Source of the DNA: Aradus depressus
Taxonomy: Eukaryota > Arthropoda > Insecta > Hemiptera > Aradidae
Length of the DNA stretch: 64,000 bases
Reading direction: 5' to 3'
Assembly (NCBI GenBank): GCA_963662175.1
Contig: OY759224.1
Span: 24,313,489-24,377,488, forward strand
Shown here in pieces: positions 41,666 to 52,239 of the stretch; positions within the stretch are counted from its first letter, which is position 1; each line of letters opens with the position of its first letter. Made by a program: the position numbers and the translations under genes. Under the pieces are notes generated by a model. It was not told the DNA's origin. It searched no databases and worked only from the letters and a program-made list of their open reading frames with translations.

Positions 41666-44326
41666 ATGAACCAGTGCCCAGGTAATGAATTGTTATTTGT
41701 TGATATTTTTGTTGTTAATCTTTATCTTATTGTCAGCCAACTATATTCACTACAGCTACATGTAACTGTTTACAGTCCAAGAAGAAAGCACAGTTAAAAT
41801 AAAACTGGAGCCAGCGTCAGACGATTTGATCAACAGTTTGTGTAAGTACTAACGAATAGAAAACATCGAAACTAACCTTTACTATTGAAATACAAACCAT
41901 ACGTTTTACTTAGGTTGTGATTGAGTTCATTTGGATTTCAGGGGGAGGAGAACATCAAGTTACCATCAAACAGGAGCCAGAGCTGATGATCCCATATTCG
42001 CCATTATGTACTGCATGTAAGTAAACAGGCCAACGTAAGTACATTATGCAGGCCTCCTTACAACATCCAATAACTATATTCATTTCCGAAATATCTCACG
42101 TTCACTAAAAGCGGTCATCAAAAAAATATTTTATTCTCATGACCCAATAATGAAAGGAACATACAAGCAAATTATCAGATTTATAAGCCACGTTAGAGCT
42201 CCTCACAATTAGATCAGTGAGTGTTTAGATAAATTTGTCATTTATATTTGCAGGGATGATAAACAGCTAGATTAAGTATGCCAACATACCTTTTTTCTTA
42301 AACATACAAATTGTACGTCCACAATATGAATATAGTCTAAATACAAAATATAGGTTGTACGTCCACGATATAAAATGAATCCAATTGCAGAATATATATT
42401 TAATTTATAAGACATAACTATTTTATAAACCACGTGGAAGTGCCTCAGATGCAGTCTAGTTACTGTATAGATGTCATTTGCATTTTATAGATGTGTAGAG
42501 AAAGACATTGCGTTTCACAGTTTAACCTTTTGTAACTTCGAACTGTCTGCTTTGTTTCAGATGATACCAAAGAAGACGTGCCCGTGATCTGTTACTATTG
42601 TGGACACAGTTATATCAGTTTGGGCAAACTCAGAAGACATATCCAAAACCTGCACACTCACGTGAAACGAATCAACTGCGATTTTCATACATACAGATCT
42701 GATACAGATGTTAAGCTTCATATTCAGGCCAAACATACTAATGAGAAGCCATTCAAGTGTGATCTCGGTACATATACAGCTGTCCAGTTGAATAATTTGA
42801 AACTTCATATACAATGCAAACATACGAATGAGAGGCCATTCAAATGTGACCATTGTACATATAGCTCTGTTTGGCCTTCTCAATTGAGAGGTCATATACA
42901 GGACAAACATACTAATGAGAGGCCATTCAAATGTGACCATTGTACATATAGCTCTGTTCGGCCTTCTCAATTGAAAAGTCATATACGGGCCAAACATACT
43001 AATGAGAGGCCATTCAAATGTGACCATTGCACATATAGATCTGTTCGGCCTTCTCAATTGAAAAGTCATATACAGTACAAACATACGAATGAGAAGCCAT
43101 TCAAATGTGACCGTTGTACTTATAGCTGTGTTGAGTCTTCCCTATTGAAAAGTCATATACTATGCAAACATACGAATGAGAGGCCATTCAAATGTGACCA
43201 TTGTACATATAGCTCTGTTCGGCCATCTCAATTGAAAAATCATATACAGGCCAAACATACTAATGAGAGGCCATTCAAATGTGACCATTGTACATATAGC
43301 TCTGTTCGGCCATCTCAATTGAAAAGTCATATACAGTACAAACATACGAATGAGAGACCATTCAAATGTGACCATTGTACATATATCTCTGTTCGGTATC
43401 CTGAATTGAAAAGTCATATACTGGCCAAACATACTAACGAGAAGCCATTCAAGTGTGATCACTGTACAGATACAGCTGTCCAGTTGAATAATTTGAAACT
43501 TCATATACAATGCAAACATACGAATGAGAGGCCATTCAAATGTGACCATTGTACATATAGCTCTGTTTGGCCTTCTCAATTGAGAGGTCATATACAGGAC
43601 AAACATACTAATGAGAGGCCATTCAAATGTGTACATTGTACATATAGCTCTGTTCGGCCTTCTCAATTGAAAAGTCATATACGGGCCAAACATACTAATG
43701 AGAGGCCATTCAAATGTGACCATTGCACATATAGATCTGTTCGGCCTTCTCAATTGAAAAGTCATATACAGTACAAACATACGAATGAGAAGCCATTCAA
43801 ATGTGACCGTTGTACTTATAGCTGTGTTGAGTCTTCCCTATTGAAAAGTCATATACTATGCAAACATACGAATGAGAGGCCATTCAAATGTGACCATTGT
43901 ACATATAGCTCTGTTCGGCCTTCTCAATTGAAAAATCATATACAGGCCAAACATACTAATGAGAGGCCATTCAAATGTGACCATTGTACATATAGCTCTG
44001 TTCGGCCATCTCAATTGAAAAGTCATATACAGTACAAACATACGAATGAGAGACCATTCAAATGTGACCATTGTACATATATCTCTGTTCGGTATCCTGA
44101 ATTGAAAAGTCATATACTGGCCAAACATACTGACGAGAAGCCATTCAAGTGTGATCGCTGTACATATGGCTCTGTTCGGTCTTTTGATTTGGAAAGTCAT
44201 ATACAGGCCAAACATACTAATGAGAAGCCTTTCAAATGTGACCATTGTACACGCAGATCTGTTCATGCGTATCATTTGAAACGCTATATACAATACAAAC
44301 ATACTAATGAGAGGCCATTCAAATGA
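41666..44326 (+). CDS. C2H2 zinc-finger protein, copy E (4 exons, 640 aa)
   Basis: Exons: 41666-41681, 41776-41841, 41942-42016 and 42561-44326; phase 1, 1923 nt open to TGA at 44324-44326. The N-terminus carries VKIKLEPASDD and VTIKQEPELM. Exon 4 has twenty finger units. Units 2 and 3 lack the second Cys (CDFH, CDLG), and the last has Tyr for its first His (HAYHLKRY); seventeen are complete. Units 3-10 are duplicated as units 11-18 (696 bp). In the second copy the first unit has regained CDHC. Fingers with RPSQLKS/N helices dominate, so repeated DNA contacts to similar sub-sites are expected. Of the four intact copies it is the longest. Confidence 0.85.
42743..44134 (+). repeat. 696-bp tandem duplication of eight fingers inside gene E
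   Basis: 42743-43438 is repeated as 43439-44134, exactly 8 x 87 bp, in frame. Differences are few: ctcgg against cactg in the first unit, and gac against gta in one finger. This is a recent unequal exchange within the exon. Confidence 0.9.
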
Positions 44327-44724
44327 GACCATTGCTCTTATAGCTGTGTTGGGTCTTCGAATTTGAAAAGTCATATACAGGCCAAACATACTAAGGAGAA
44401 GCCATTCAAATGTGACCATTGTTCATATAGCTCGGTTCGGTCTTTTCAATTGAAACGCCATATACAATACATACATGCGAATGAGAAGCCATTCAAATGA
44501 GACCATTGCTCTTACAGCTGTGTTGGGTCTTTCAATTCGAAAAGCCATATATAGGCTAAACAAAGGAATGATGTATCCAATCGAATAATTTGAAACGTCA
44601 TATACAGTTCAAACATAGGAATGAAAAGCCGTTAAAATGTGACTATTGTACTTGAAGATGTGTTACATCTTACAGTCTGAAACGGTATGTACAGCTCCAA
44701 CATGATACTAATGAGAAACCTTAT
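44327..44724 (+). repeat. Decayed fingers downstream of gene E
   Basis: Directly after the TGA the frame continues through two nearly intact fingers (helices GSSNLKS and RSFQLKR) to a second TGA (about 44498-44500), again in a Cys codon. More decayed units follow, until the gypsy LTR begins at 44725. Confidence 0.75.
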
Positions 44725-44939
44725 TGACGGTTGTCCCGGGACGCAGATGCTTTTAGGCCCATCTATAGAGACGCTCGCCTAGCCCTTACCTATCCCCGTG
44801 GGTTTCCGTTGGCCCTGATTGTGTAGGGCGAACTCCTGGCCTTAGGGTATAGTATGCGCCCAGGATTTGTCTATGTATCTATGCTTAGTAATAAACCTGT
44901 TTAACAATTTGAAGAGTCCTTTTTGTTCGGCCCATTACA
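44725..44939 (+). repeat. 5' LTR of the GC-rich gypsy element
   Basis: Begins TGACGGTTGTCCCGGG and ends CCCATTACA, with AATAAACC near its end. One base later the PBS TGGTGTCAAGTGTGGGG (44941-44957) begins; its TGGTGTCA matches the 3' end expected of a tRNA-Leu. No second LTR is present to confirm the limits. Confidence 0.6.
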
Positions 44940-45355
44940 CTGGTGTCAAGTGTGGGGTAGAATTTGCAAAAATAATTCGAGGGGATCCTTTGGCTATGGC
45001 TCGGAATATTTCATATTTTTCATTTTAGAAGCTATCTATCAGCGGCGAGGACAGTGGAAGGGTGGTGTCAGCATAAGGGAAAAATTCCCCGTCGTAGGGA
45101 AACTCCCCCGCTAGACCGGGGAAATAGTCCTTCCCGAGTAGGCGAGAGGTGGTTGGGAGAGCCAGCCGACCAGACAGCGCGGTGCCAGTACGACAAGAGG
45201 TCTTACGTATCTGATCCCTTGGTTCAATGGTACTGCTGACGCAAGGAGACTCACTTGTTACTAATAATCTCTTATGAGTAGGCCATCCTTTTAATATTAT
45301 TACTGTAATTAGTCCTATCCGGTAGTCGGAGCAACTAATAAAAGCTCGATGTGAT

Positions 45356-48220
45356 ATGGAGGGGGCGATAGAGGAAAAGGCTCAGCTGCAGCGGCAACTA
45401 GCGGGGCTAGTGGCGCAAAATCCAAGGTGGAAGAAGGGAGTCGAGAGGACCGAGCGGTCTGGCCTTTCTGCGGCGGGAGTGAGGGTCGCGCCGAAGGGGC
45501 ACCTAGACGGGGATGTAGTGGTTGAGGCGGATTCTCAGTTGACCGGGGGGCTAAGGATGCCCCGAGGAGTGTATTCGATGAGTTCGAAAGTAATGGTGGT
45601 CCGAGTAATGAACCTGTCCCCGGGGCCACTAGTTCTAACTAAGGGCCAGCGCGTGGGGATCGCGGAGCACTATGAACCTGGTAAGGTCCCCGCAATGGTA
45701 GGAGCACTTGAACAAGGACGGGCCCCGCGGAACCCGGATATGCGGGGGATATCCCCGGGACGACAGGGCTGCAAACTGGCGGTGAGACTCCGAATTGACA
45801 TGGGGGACGCTCGACCCGTGGTGAAGCGACCCTATCGCGTGCCTTACCACCAACGACCCATTGTCTCGGAGCACATCGATGAGATTATCCGCGATGGGGT
45901 CATTCAGCCCTCGGCCAGTCCGTGGTAGGCGCTAATCCTCCTGGTGCCCAAGAAAACCATCGATGGAAGCCTGAAGTATCGGTTTTGTACCGACTTCCGG
46001 GGCCTGAACGAGGTTACTAAACCCGATATTTATCCTCTGCCCTTGATCCATGAGACTCTGGAGCACCTGAGCCACTGCCGGTTTTTCACAACGCTTGATC
46101 TTGCTAGTGGGTACCATCAGATCGAGATAGACGCTCGTGATGTGGAAAAAACCGCCTTCACCACCGAGGGCGGGCACTTTGAGTATCGCAGGATGGCTTT
46201 TGGCCTTCAGAACGCCCCGACTACTTTCCAGCGGGCCATGGATATGCTGTTGGCTGGGATCAAGGGTACCGAGTGTCTGGGGTATTTGGACGACATCATT
46301 TTATTCGGAGCAACCATGGAACAGCACGTCGAACGGCACGTGTTGCCCTTCTGGCGGAAGCGAACTTAAAGGTTAAACTAGAGAAGTGTCAATTCGCGGC
46401 CTCAGAGGTGGCGTACTTGGGGCACTTAGTGGGGGCACAAGGGGTGAAACCTGATCCGGGTAAGATTTCGGCTATTCGGGCCTATCCTGTCCCCAAGAAC
46501 GCGAAGGAGGTAAAGAGTTTCCTGGGGCTTGCGGGGTACTACCGTCGTTTCATAGCTAATTTTGCCGTCCTCGCACACTCCCTTACTTCCCTGCTGCGGC
46601 AGGAGAAAAAGTTCCGATGGGTGGAGGAAGCATTCCGCCGTCTAACAACGGCGCTTTGCTCTGAATCGGTACTGATTTACCCAACATTTACGGAGCCCTT
46701 CCTTTTAGCCACGGATGCGTCGGGAGGGGCCGTTGGGGCGGTCCTCTCGCAGGTACAGTACGGGCAAGAACGACCCATCGCCTACGCGAGTAGACAGCTG
46801 TTACCGGCTGAAAAGAACTATAGTACCACCGAACGAGAACTTTTGGCAGTGGTGTGGGCCACCAAAACCTTTCGTTGTTACTTGTTGGGGCGTCCCTTTA
46901 AACTGGTAACCGACCATGTCGCGTTGTGGTGGCTACTCAGTTTAAGGGACCTCCTCCCGTTTAACTCGCTGGGCACTCCGCTTGGCGGAATTATCCTATA
47001 CGTTGGAGCACAAGCCGGGCCGAAAACACTCCAACGCAGATGCTTTGAGTAGGGCCGTGGCGGCCATCACCGCGGGAGCCAGTTCTCCCCTTGACCGGGA
47101 ATTATTTAAGCGGGCACAAGACGAGGATACGTGGTGTCAACAACTGTAACTAGGGGTTTTGCAGGGCGAGATCAGGACGGGCTACTCTACCGAGAGACCG
47201 TAGCCGGGAAGCGCTTGGTTCTTGTGCCAAAACCAATGAGGGGCATCCTCCTGGACAGGGCCCATAGCACTCCGCTTTCCGGACATCCTGGAGGGGGTCG
47301 TACGGAGCGGAGGCTTCGGCAGTGGTTTCACTGGCCAGCGCTGCGGGCAGATGTGAGGCGCTTCGTGAACGGCTGTTCCGTCTGCGCCGCCCGGAAAAGT
47401 CCCCCTCGGTTAACCGCCCCGTTAGTAGAGGTTCCTCGGGTTAGCCAACCCTGGGAGCAGGTGTCAATGGACATCGTCGGACCTCTTCCCGTCTCTTCCC
47501 GAGGAAACCTTTATTGACCATTTCACGCGATACGCAGAGGGAGTGGCGTTACCGTATCAGGGGGCAAAAGCCATCTCGCGTGCCTTTGTGGATCATATAG
47601 TCTTGCGACATGGCATTCCCCAGCGTCTCTTGACTGACCAAGGGACCAACTTTATGTCTGACCTGTTCGCGGCCATATGTCGTCTTCTTGGGGTCAAGAA
47701 GTTGAAGACCACGGCCTATCACCCGCAGGCCAACGGGATGGTGGAGAGGTTGCATCGGACCCTGATAAATTCCCTCTCGGCACATGTCCGCCGGGATGGA
47801 CGACACTGGGACCGATGCCTGAACTATAGTCTGGCCGCGTACCGCTCCACCCCCCACTCCTCGTCGGGTCATAGCCCCAACATGATGCTGTTGGGTCGCG
47901 AACTGGAATATGTCGTCGACATAGACTTGAAACCCTCGTTGACCCGGGCAGGGGAAAGGGACCCGGTAGAGGGGCTGCGTCGACGACTGAGGACGGTGCA
48001 GGACGCGGCCCGCCAATGGGACGCGCATGCCCGGGACATCAGGAACCGACAAGAGAATCGGTCCCGGGACCTCAGGACTTTCCAAGTCGGAGATCGGGTA
48101 CGCCTCTTCTGTCCGGTGCCGTCCTCGGGACATGTCCGAAAATTTAACCGGCCATGGAGGGGGCCGTACACTGGGCTGACCTACTCTTTAATGCCCTGGG
48201 GAGAGAGCAAGCCAATGTGA
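45356..48220 (+). pseudogene. Gypsy-type pol (RT, RNase H, integrase) with several breaks
   Basis: The frame at 45356-45928 holds the post-protease segment (LSPGPLVLTKGQRVGIAEHY) and RT entry (IIRDGVIQPSASPW), then TAG. RT continues at 45944 with [28 protein letters not shown] and catalytic YLDD (about 46288-46299). A frame change near 46345 leads to LVGAQGVKPDPGK and RNase H (ATDASGGAVGAVLSQ, STTERELLAVVW, TDH). Another change near 46960 reaches the integrase zinc domain (HSTPLSGH, CSVCAARK). The core D (MDIVGP), D (LTDQGTNF) and E (NGMVERLHRTL) are all present but in two frames (break near 47513). It ends after a GPY-type motif, RPWRGPYTG, where a deletion joins env. Confidence 0.85.
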
Positions 48221-49121
48221 CCCACCTGATTCAAGTCATAGCTAACTCTTCGGCGCATATTCGTGGCATGGAGACCATGGTGATTAGGGCACGGATGGAA
48301 CTGCAGGGTATGGTGCAGGGCATCGAGGCGTTGGCGATGGGCCAGGTTAGTACAGCGCTTATCTCCCCGCCAGACTTCCGGGAGATGCTAGCGGAGATCT
48401 CCCACTCGCTGCCGGACGGACTCGAGCTAATTACGGAGTTGGACCCTATCAGCATCTACACGTACTACACTGTGGTGACCTCGCATACAGTTTCGACAGG
48501 CAGTTCCCTGAAGATTGCGGTCGATATTCCCCTGACTACCCATCAGCGGAAGTTTGAGCTCTTCCGCTTCAGTGGATTACCGGTGCTCAACCCGCAAACC
48601 GGGTTCAGCGTGATCACAAAGTCGGACCACACACATTTCCTGATCAGCCAGGATCGCGAACGTCATGCCATCCTGCGGGACCATGACATCCAATCTTGTC
48701 GGGGACGGGATCCCCGGGTGTGCCCGGTGACCTACGCCCTGTATACTCGAAAGACAACGGCGTGTCTCAGCGCACTCTTCCGGGAGAATCATCCGCAGAC
48801 CTCTGCCCTCAAACCGCGTTTACCCACGAGTTCTTGCCACTTTGGCTGTGGGATGACATCAACGACCAATGGCGGTATAGTGTCCCGACGCCCACGACCT
48901 TGGTCTCCAAGTGCACCAGGTCCGGCGGAGTGCGAGTCCAGGAGGAGAATATACAAGGCACCGGGACGGTCGTCCCGGGACGCGGATGCTACCTCTACAC
49001 CGAGGACTACGAGCTGTTGCGAGCGGTGCGGGCTCGTAACGCCACCACGATGACTCGCCACGTCACCAATCTGTCGATACCCCGCTTGCAGATCACCAAC
49101 CTGGGACCGACCATCGTCTGA
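48154..49121 (+). pseudogene. Gypsy-type env remnant
   Basis: After the integrase-env junction the frame reads a heptad-like N-terminal part, then a conserved envelope core (FELFRFSGLPVLNPQTG, HTHFLISQDRERHAIL, paired Cys). A frame change near 48700-48850 moves the Cys-rich C-terminal part to the frame ending at TGA 49119-49121. No transmembrane segment remains. It is a broken insect retroelement gene. Confidence 0.65.
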
Positions 49122-49124
49122 TCG

Positions 49125-49260
49125 GAAAACTTGAAATTCCGTTGAAAACTTCGCATCGAATTTGTGATAGATTTCATAACTTTCCCTATACTTCGTATAT
49201 GTAAAAATAAAACAGTAAATTATTCAATTCTCTGGTTTGTGTAAATTTTTATTGTAAACA
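49125..49260. repeat. AT-rich repeat family, copy 1
   Basis: Words gaaattccgttgaaaact, gaattt and ataactttccctatacttcg recur in the same order at 53670-53790 and, more diverged, at 55985-56180. Non-coding and of unknown class. Confidence 0.5.
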
Positions 49261-49856
49261 ATTTTTTTCATTTTAGTAATTCAAAAAATTAGCTTCCATT
49301 GTAGATTTCTTCAGAGCATGTATTTAGATAATAAAAATACCCATATGAAGTCCAAGCACTAATGAGGAGCAGGAACTACATTTGGCACTGAAAACATAAA
49401 AGATTTATTAATTAGTATAACTCACTCTAAGAGCATCGAAGTTCAGTCAGTATCGAGGTTCAGTCAAAAAAAAAATGAATCATTAAATACAGTGAAATCT
49501 CTCACTAGCGGACATCGTCAAGTCTACCGTTTTTGTCCATTATCGAGAGGAAAAATAAATAAAATTAAAAGATTGATTTGAAAAAAGAGAACACTGTAAA
49601 AATTAGTAAAATATAATTATAAATATATTCTAAATTTTTCGAGCCAACCATTACTGCTTTGGAATAGATGGGTATGTAACGAGCGAGCCTAGATGAGATA
49701 GTCAGTGCACTCCCAGCACTAATCGTTTGTGTGAAACAGACAATATTTTAATAAGAAGTTCGTTTTATTTATTATATTTCCATAATATGTCCGCGTTTCT
49801 CAACTTAGTTAAGCTGCAATATATTCGTTATTCACTAGTAATTATTGATAATAATA
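49261..49856. other. AT-rich stretch with one pogo-like end
   Basis: At 49488-49550 cagtgaaatctctcactagc is followed by a partly inverted ttatcgagagg, resembling one end of a pogo/Tigger-type element. No partner end was found. Otherwise there is nothing recognisable. Confidence 0.35.
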
Positions 49857-49995
49857 CAGTAAAATCTCGATATAACGTTATATCAAATCAAAATGGGAGG
49901 ATCAGTGAAGAAAGCTACGAATTGTAATAACAAGTCATTTATTGTCACTATTTATACATATGTACACATAGTCGTCTGTAATTACAATTATGTAC

Positions 49996-50030
<35 letters not shown>

Positions 50031-50954
50031 AATAAATGTAGGTATACATTTTGTTGAACGTAATAAATGATATTTAAGATTATTATTATATTTTATTAAT
50101 TAATTAAAATATGTAATTATTGAAAAACGAAAAGACTAGATCCGTGACAAGACGTACGTAATTGGAAAATTAAACAAAAACTAGAATGTTCATCAAATTA
50201 TGTAAAATTAATTTTGGCTCTCCACTTTGACTTTCGACGATATTTCAAACCGGTGTTTAAAATTAGCTAACCACGCTAAAGATGCTTTAAACTCTGACAT
50301 GAAATTAAATTTTTTCTGCTAAAACCAGTGCTTTTTCTTGAAGAAGTGGCCCGGAAGTTGGAATTTTAGCAGCTCTTTGTTAACGAAACCATTTGATTAA
50401 AGTGTCATCCAAATCCGAAAATTGTCGTTTCATTTTTTTTTTTTTTTTTTTTTTTCGAACTGCAACCGGCAACGGAAGCGTAGTTTCTAATTTCTATTTT
50501 GTTTTTTAATATTGTTTGAAGTGTTGCCACTGGAATTTTCAGTGTTTTAGCAATTTAGACTTTTCTTGTTAGATCCTTCTTCACTTCATCAAGAATCCTT
50601 ATATTCTTTTTAAACTAATTTTTAATTTAAAATTAAAACAAAAAAAAATTAATCACAAGAAATAGAAGATTGAAGCAATACTGACAAAAATTAAAAAAGG
50701 AGAAAGAGAACGCTATCCTATTAGGGGGAGAGGTTTTCTTATGAAATGTTTTGTAAGCAAAAACATTTCCCGGTATCCAATTACATTAGAGTTTGCCTAG
50801 TCGGAACGCGGGAAGTGATTATCACTTGTCAATAAATTATGGAAGTATAAAACGTTGTATCGAGTGTAAAAAGTTCTCTACACTCAAGAAAATTCGGTTA
50901 TATCGACTATAATAATTTATGGTTTCCAGATTTACTTTGTGAAGCTCCATTCTA

Positions 50955-51143
50955 GGAATAGATAATTAAAATACACAATTTCTTTGTCAAACTTCACTAT
51001 ATATTCTCAAATACTCAACTAGTTTCGCCGTGTTAAGGCATTATCAGTATATGATAATGCCATAACATGGCGAAACTAGTTGAGTATTTGAGAATATATA
51101 GTGAAGTTTGACAAAGAAATTGTGTATTTTAATTATCTATTCC
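50955..51143. repeat. 189-bp near-perfect palindrome
   Basis: Arms of 92 bp (50955-51046 and 51052-51143) around a 5-base centre gtata, with only a few mismatches. Each arm contains a tgataatgcc...ggcgaaactag hairpin. Confidence 0.92.
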
Positions 51144-51806
51144 GACTATAATATCTTTCTCTCTTCTCTTAAATTAGATACTCTTGAGTCAAGACGAATC
51201 AAAGCCGATTTATCATTCTTTTTCAAATTATTAAACAATAAAATTGACTGTCCGGATCTACTTTCACTTGTAAATTTCAATATTCCCTCACATACTTGTC
51301 GTTCAGTTCTCCCCTTCTCATCTAATTATCATTATACTAATTATGGGTTCTATTCTCCCATAGATCGAGTTCAAAGGCTTGCTAATAGTATTTCTGATAA
51401 ATTTGACTTTTTCATAGACAATATTAATACTATTAAATCAATTGTTTAAAAATGTATATATAAAGCATAATAGTCCCTTTTAAATTATCCAATAGTTGTC
51501 TTCAACTCATATATTTATTTTGTTTTGTTTTTTACTCTCTGGATTTATTATTATTTCTAGCTATTACTTACCAGTTTTTCTTTTATTGTACCCATTATTA
51601 TTAATATAGTGTTAATTTTATAACCAAATTGTAGTAATATTTAAATCTTTGCTAATTAGAGTAAATTTTGAATAATTGTTATATTTGTATAAATCAAAAT
51701 AATTTATTTTATTTTTTGTTTTATTATGATGTATTTTATGAGGTTATTCGTAAACCATTTTATTTTGTGTATTAATAGGCTTCGCCTATAGAAATAAATA
51801 AATAAC
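51144..51806 (+). mobile_element. CR1-like LINE 3' end
   Basis: From 51147 the plus strand encodes the C-terminus of a LINE reverse transcriptase (TLESRRIKADLSFFFKLLNN, IDCPDLLSLVNFNIPS, TNYGFYSPIDRVQRLANS) to TAA 51447-51449. A 3' UTR follows, ending in TAGGCTTCGCCTA, a short hairpin, and AGAAATAAATAAATAA. The same ending occurs at 31368-31402. It is 5'-truncated. Confidence 0.8.
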
Positions 51807-51963
51807 GAGAAACGTTATATCAAATATGAATTAAATATTTTTATGCCTTATTTAGGTGGGACCTCTAGAAAAACACATCATATCAAGAAAAACGTTGCAT
51901 CAAGGAACGTTATATCGAGGTTTTTTACTGTAAATGAATTTTGTGAATTATATTGAATGTTAC

Positions 51964-52221
51964 CTTGGGGTGCCTCAGGCTCCGCCGTACAGTCAACCCT
52001 CCAAAACCAGTCACATTTCAATGTTTTTCTGTTGAATTGACGTAGAAATCTAAAACATTCATCAATTTTGGGCCTATCGTCAGCGTCTCTGTCATTGCAG
52101 ACCAAGAAGCTCCGACAGTTGGCCATTATGGGCCAATATTTTACATTTTCCGGACATTTTGATGGATCATCTTTAGCTAAGATCGCTGAGACGAGGACCA
52201 GTGTACAAATTGTCAACAAAA
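51964..52221 (-). CDS. Exon of a secreted CBM14 (peritrophin-A) chitin-binding protein
   Basis: The minus-strand frame gives a hydrophobic signal-peptide-like segment (VLLTICTLVLVSAILA), a short acidic spacer and one six-Cys domain: spacings 12, 5, 13, 13 and 7, with aromatic residues at the usual places (KYWPIMANCRSFLVC, CDWFWRVDC). This fits CBM14, which binds chitin in peritrophic matrix or cuticle. There is no in-frame ATG: the exon starts after an AG acceptor at 52222-52223 (alternative at 52237-52238), so the start codon is in an upstream exon. It ends at CCCCAAG|GTAACA (51964), so further exons should lie at lower coordinates or the gene is a fragment. Neighbouring exons were not found. 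Confidence 0.6.
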
Positions 52222-52239
52222 CTAAAACATAAAACGCTA

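Larger units (their letters stand above)
44725..49121 (+). mobile_element. GC-rich gypsy-type retroelement with env, internally deleted, no 3' LTR
   Basis: 5' LTR, PBS, truncated pol and env follow in order. The block is visibly GC-rich against AT-rich flanks. Gag and protease are missing (pol sense begins at about 45356), the integrase end is fused to env by a deletion near 48160, and no 3' LTR follows the env stop at 49121. Zinc-finger unit E does not resume on the far side, so the element sits on the array's right breakpoint. Confidence 0.85.
49857..51930 (-). mobile_element. Tigger/pogo-type DNA transposon, decayed, with nested insertions
   Basis: The left end CAGTAAAATCTCGATATAAC (49857) is mirrored at the right end (about 51904-51930), and both are flanked by TA. 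The minus strand from about 50645 to 50215 reads a CENP-B/pogo-type N-terminal helix-turn-helix (KNIRILDEVKKDLTRKV, IAKTLKIPVATLQTILKNK) and then the second DNA-binding part (IPTSGPLLQEKALVLAEK, EFKASLAWLANFKHRFEI), with stops, frame changes and a poly-T insertion. The catalytic domain is missing. A palindrome and a LINE fragment lie inside. Confidence 0.75.

Noticed and set aside
42743..44134. Regular 87-bp repeats considered as a CRISPR-like or satellite array
   Set aside because: Repeat units are contiguous coding zinc fingers without spacers, in a eukaryotic genome.
47549..48133. Minus-strand ORF of 194 codons opposite integrase
   Set aside because: Shadow of the GC-rich pol gene; the plus-strand frame carries the catalytic motifs.
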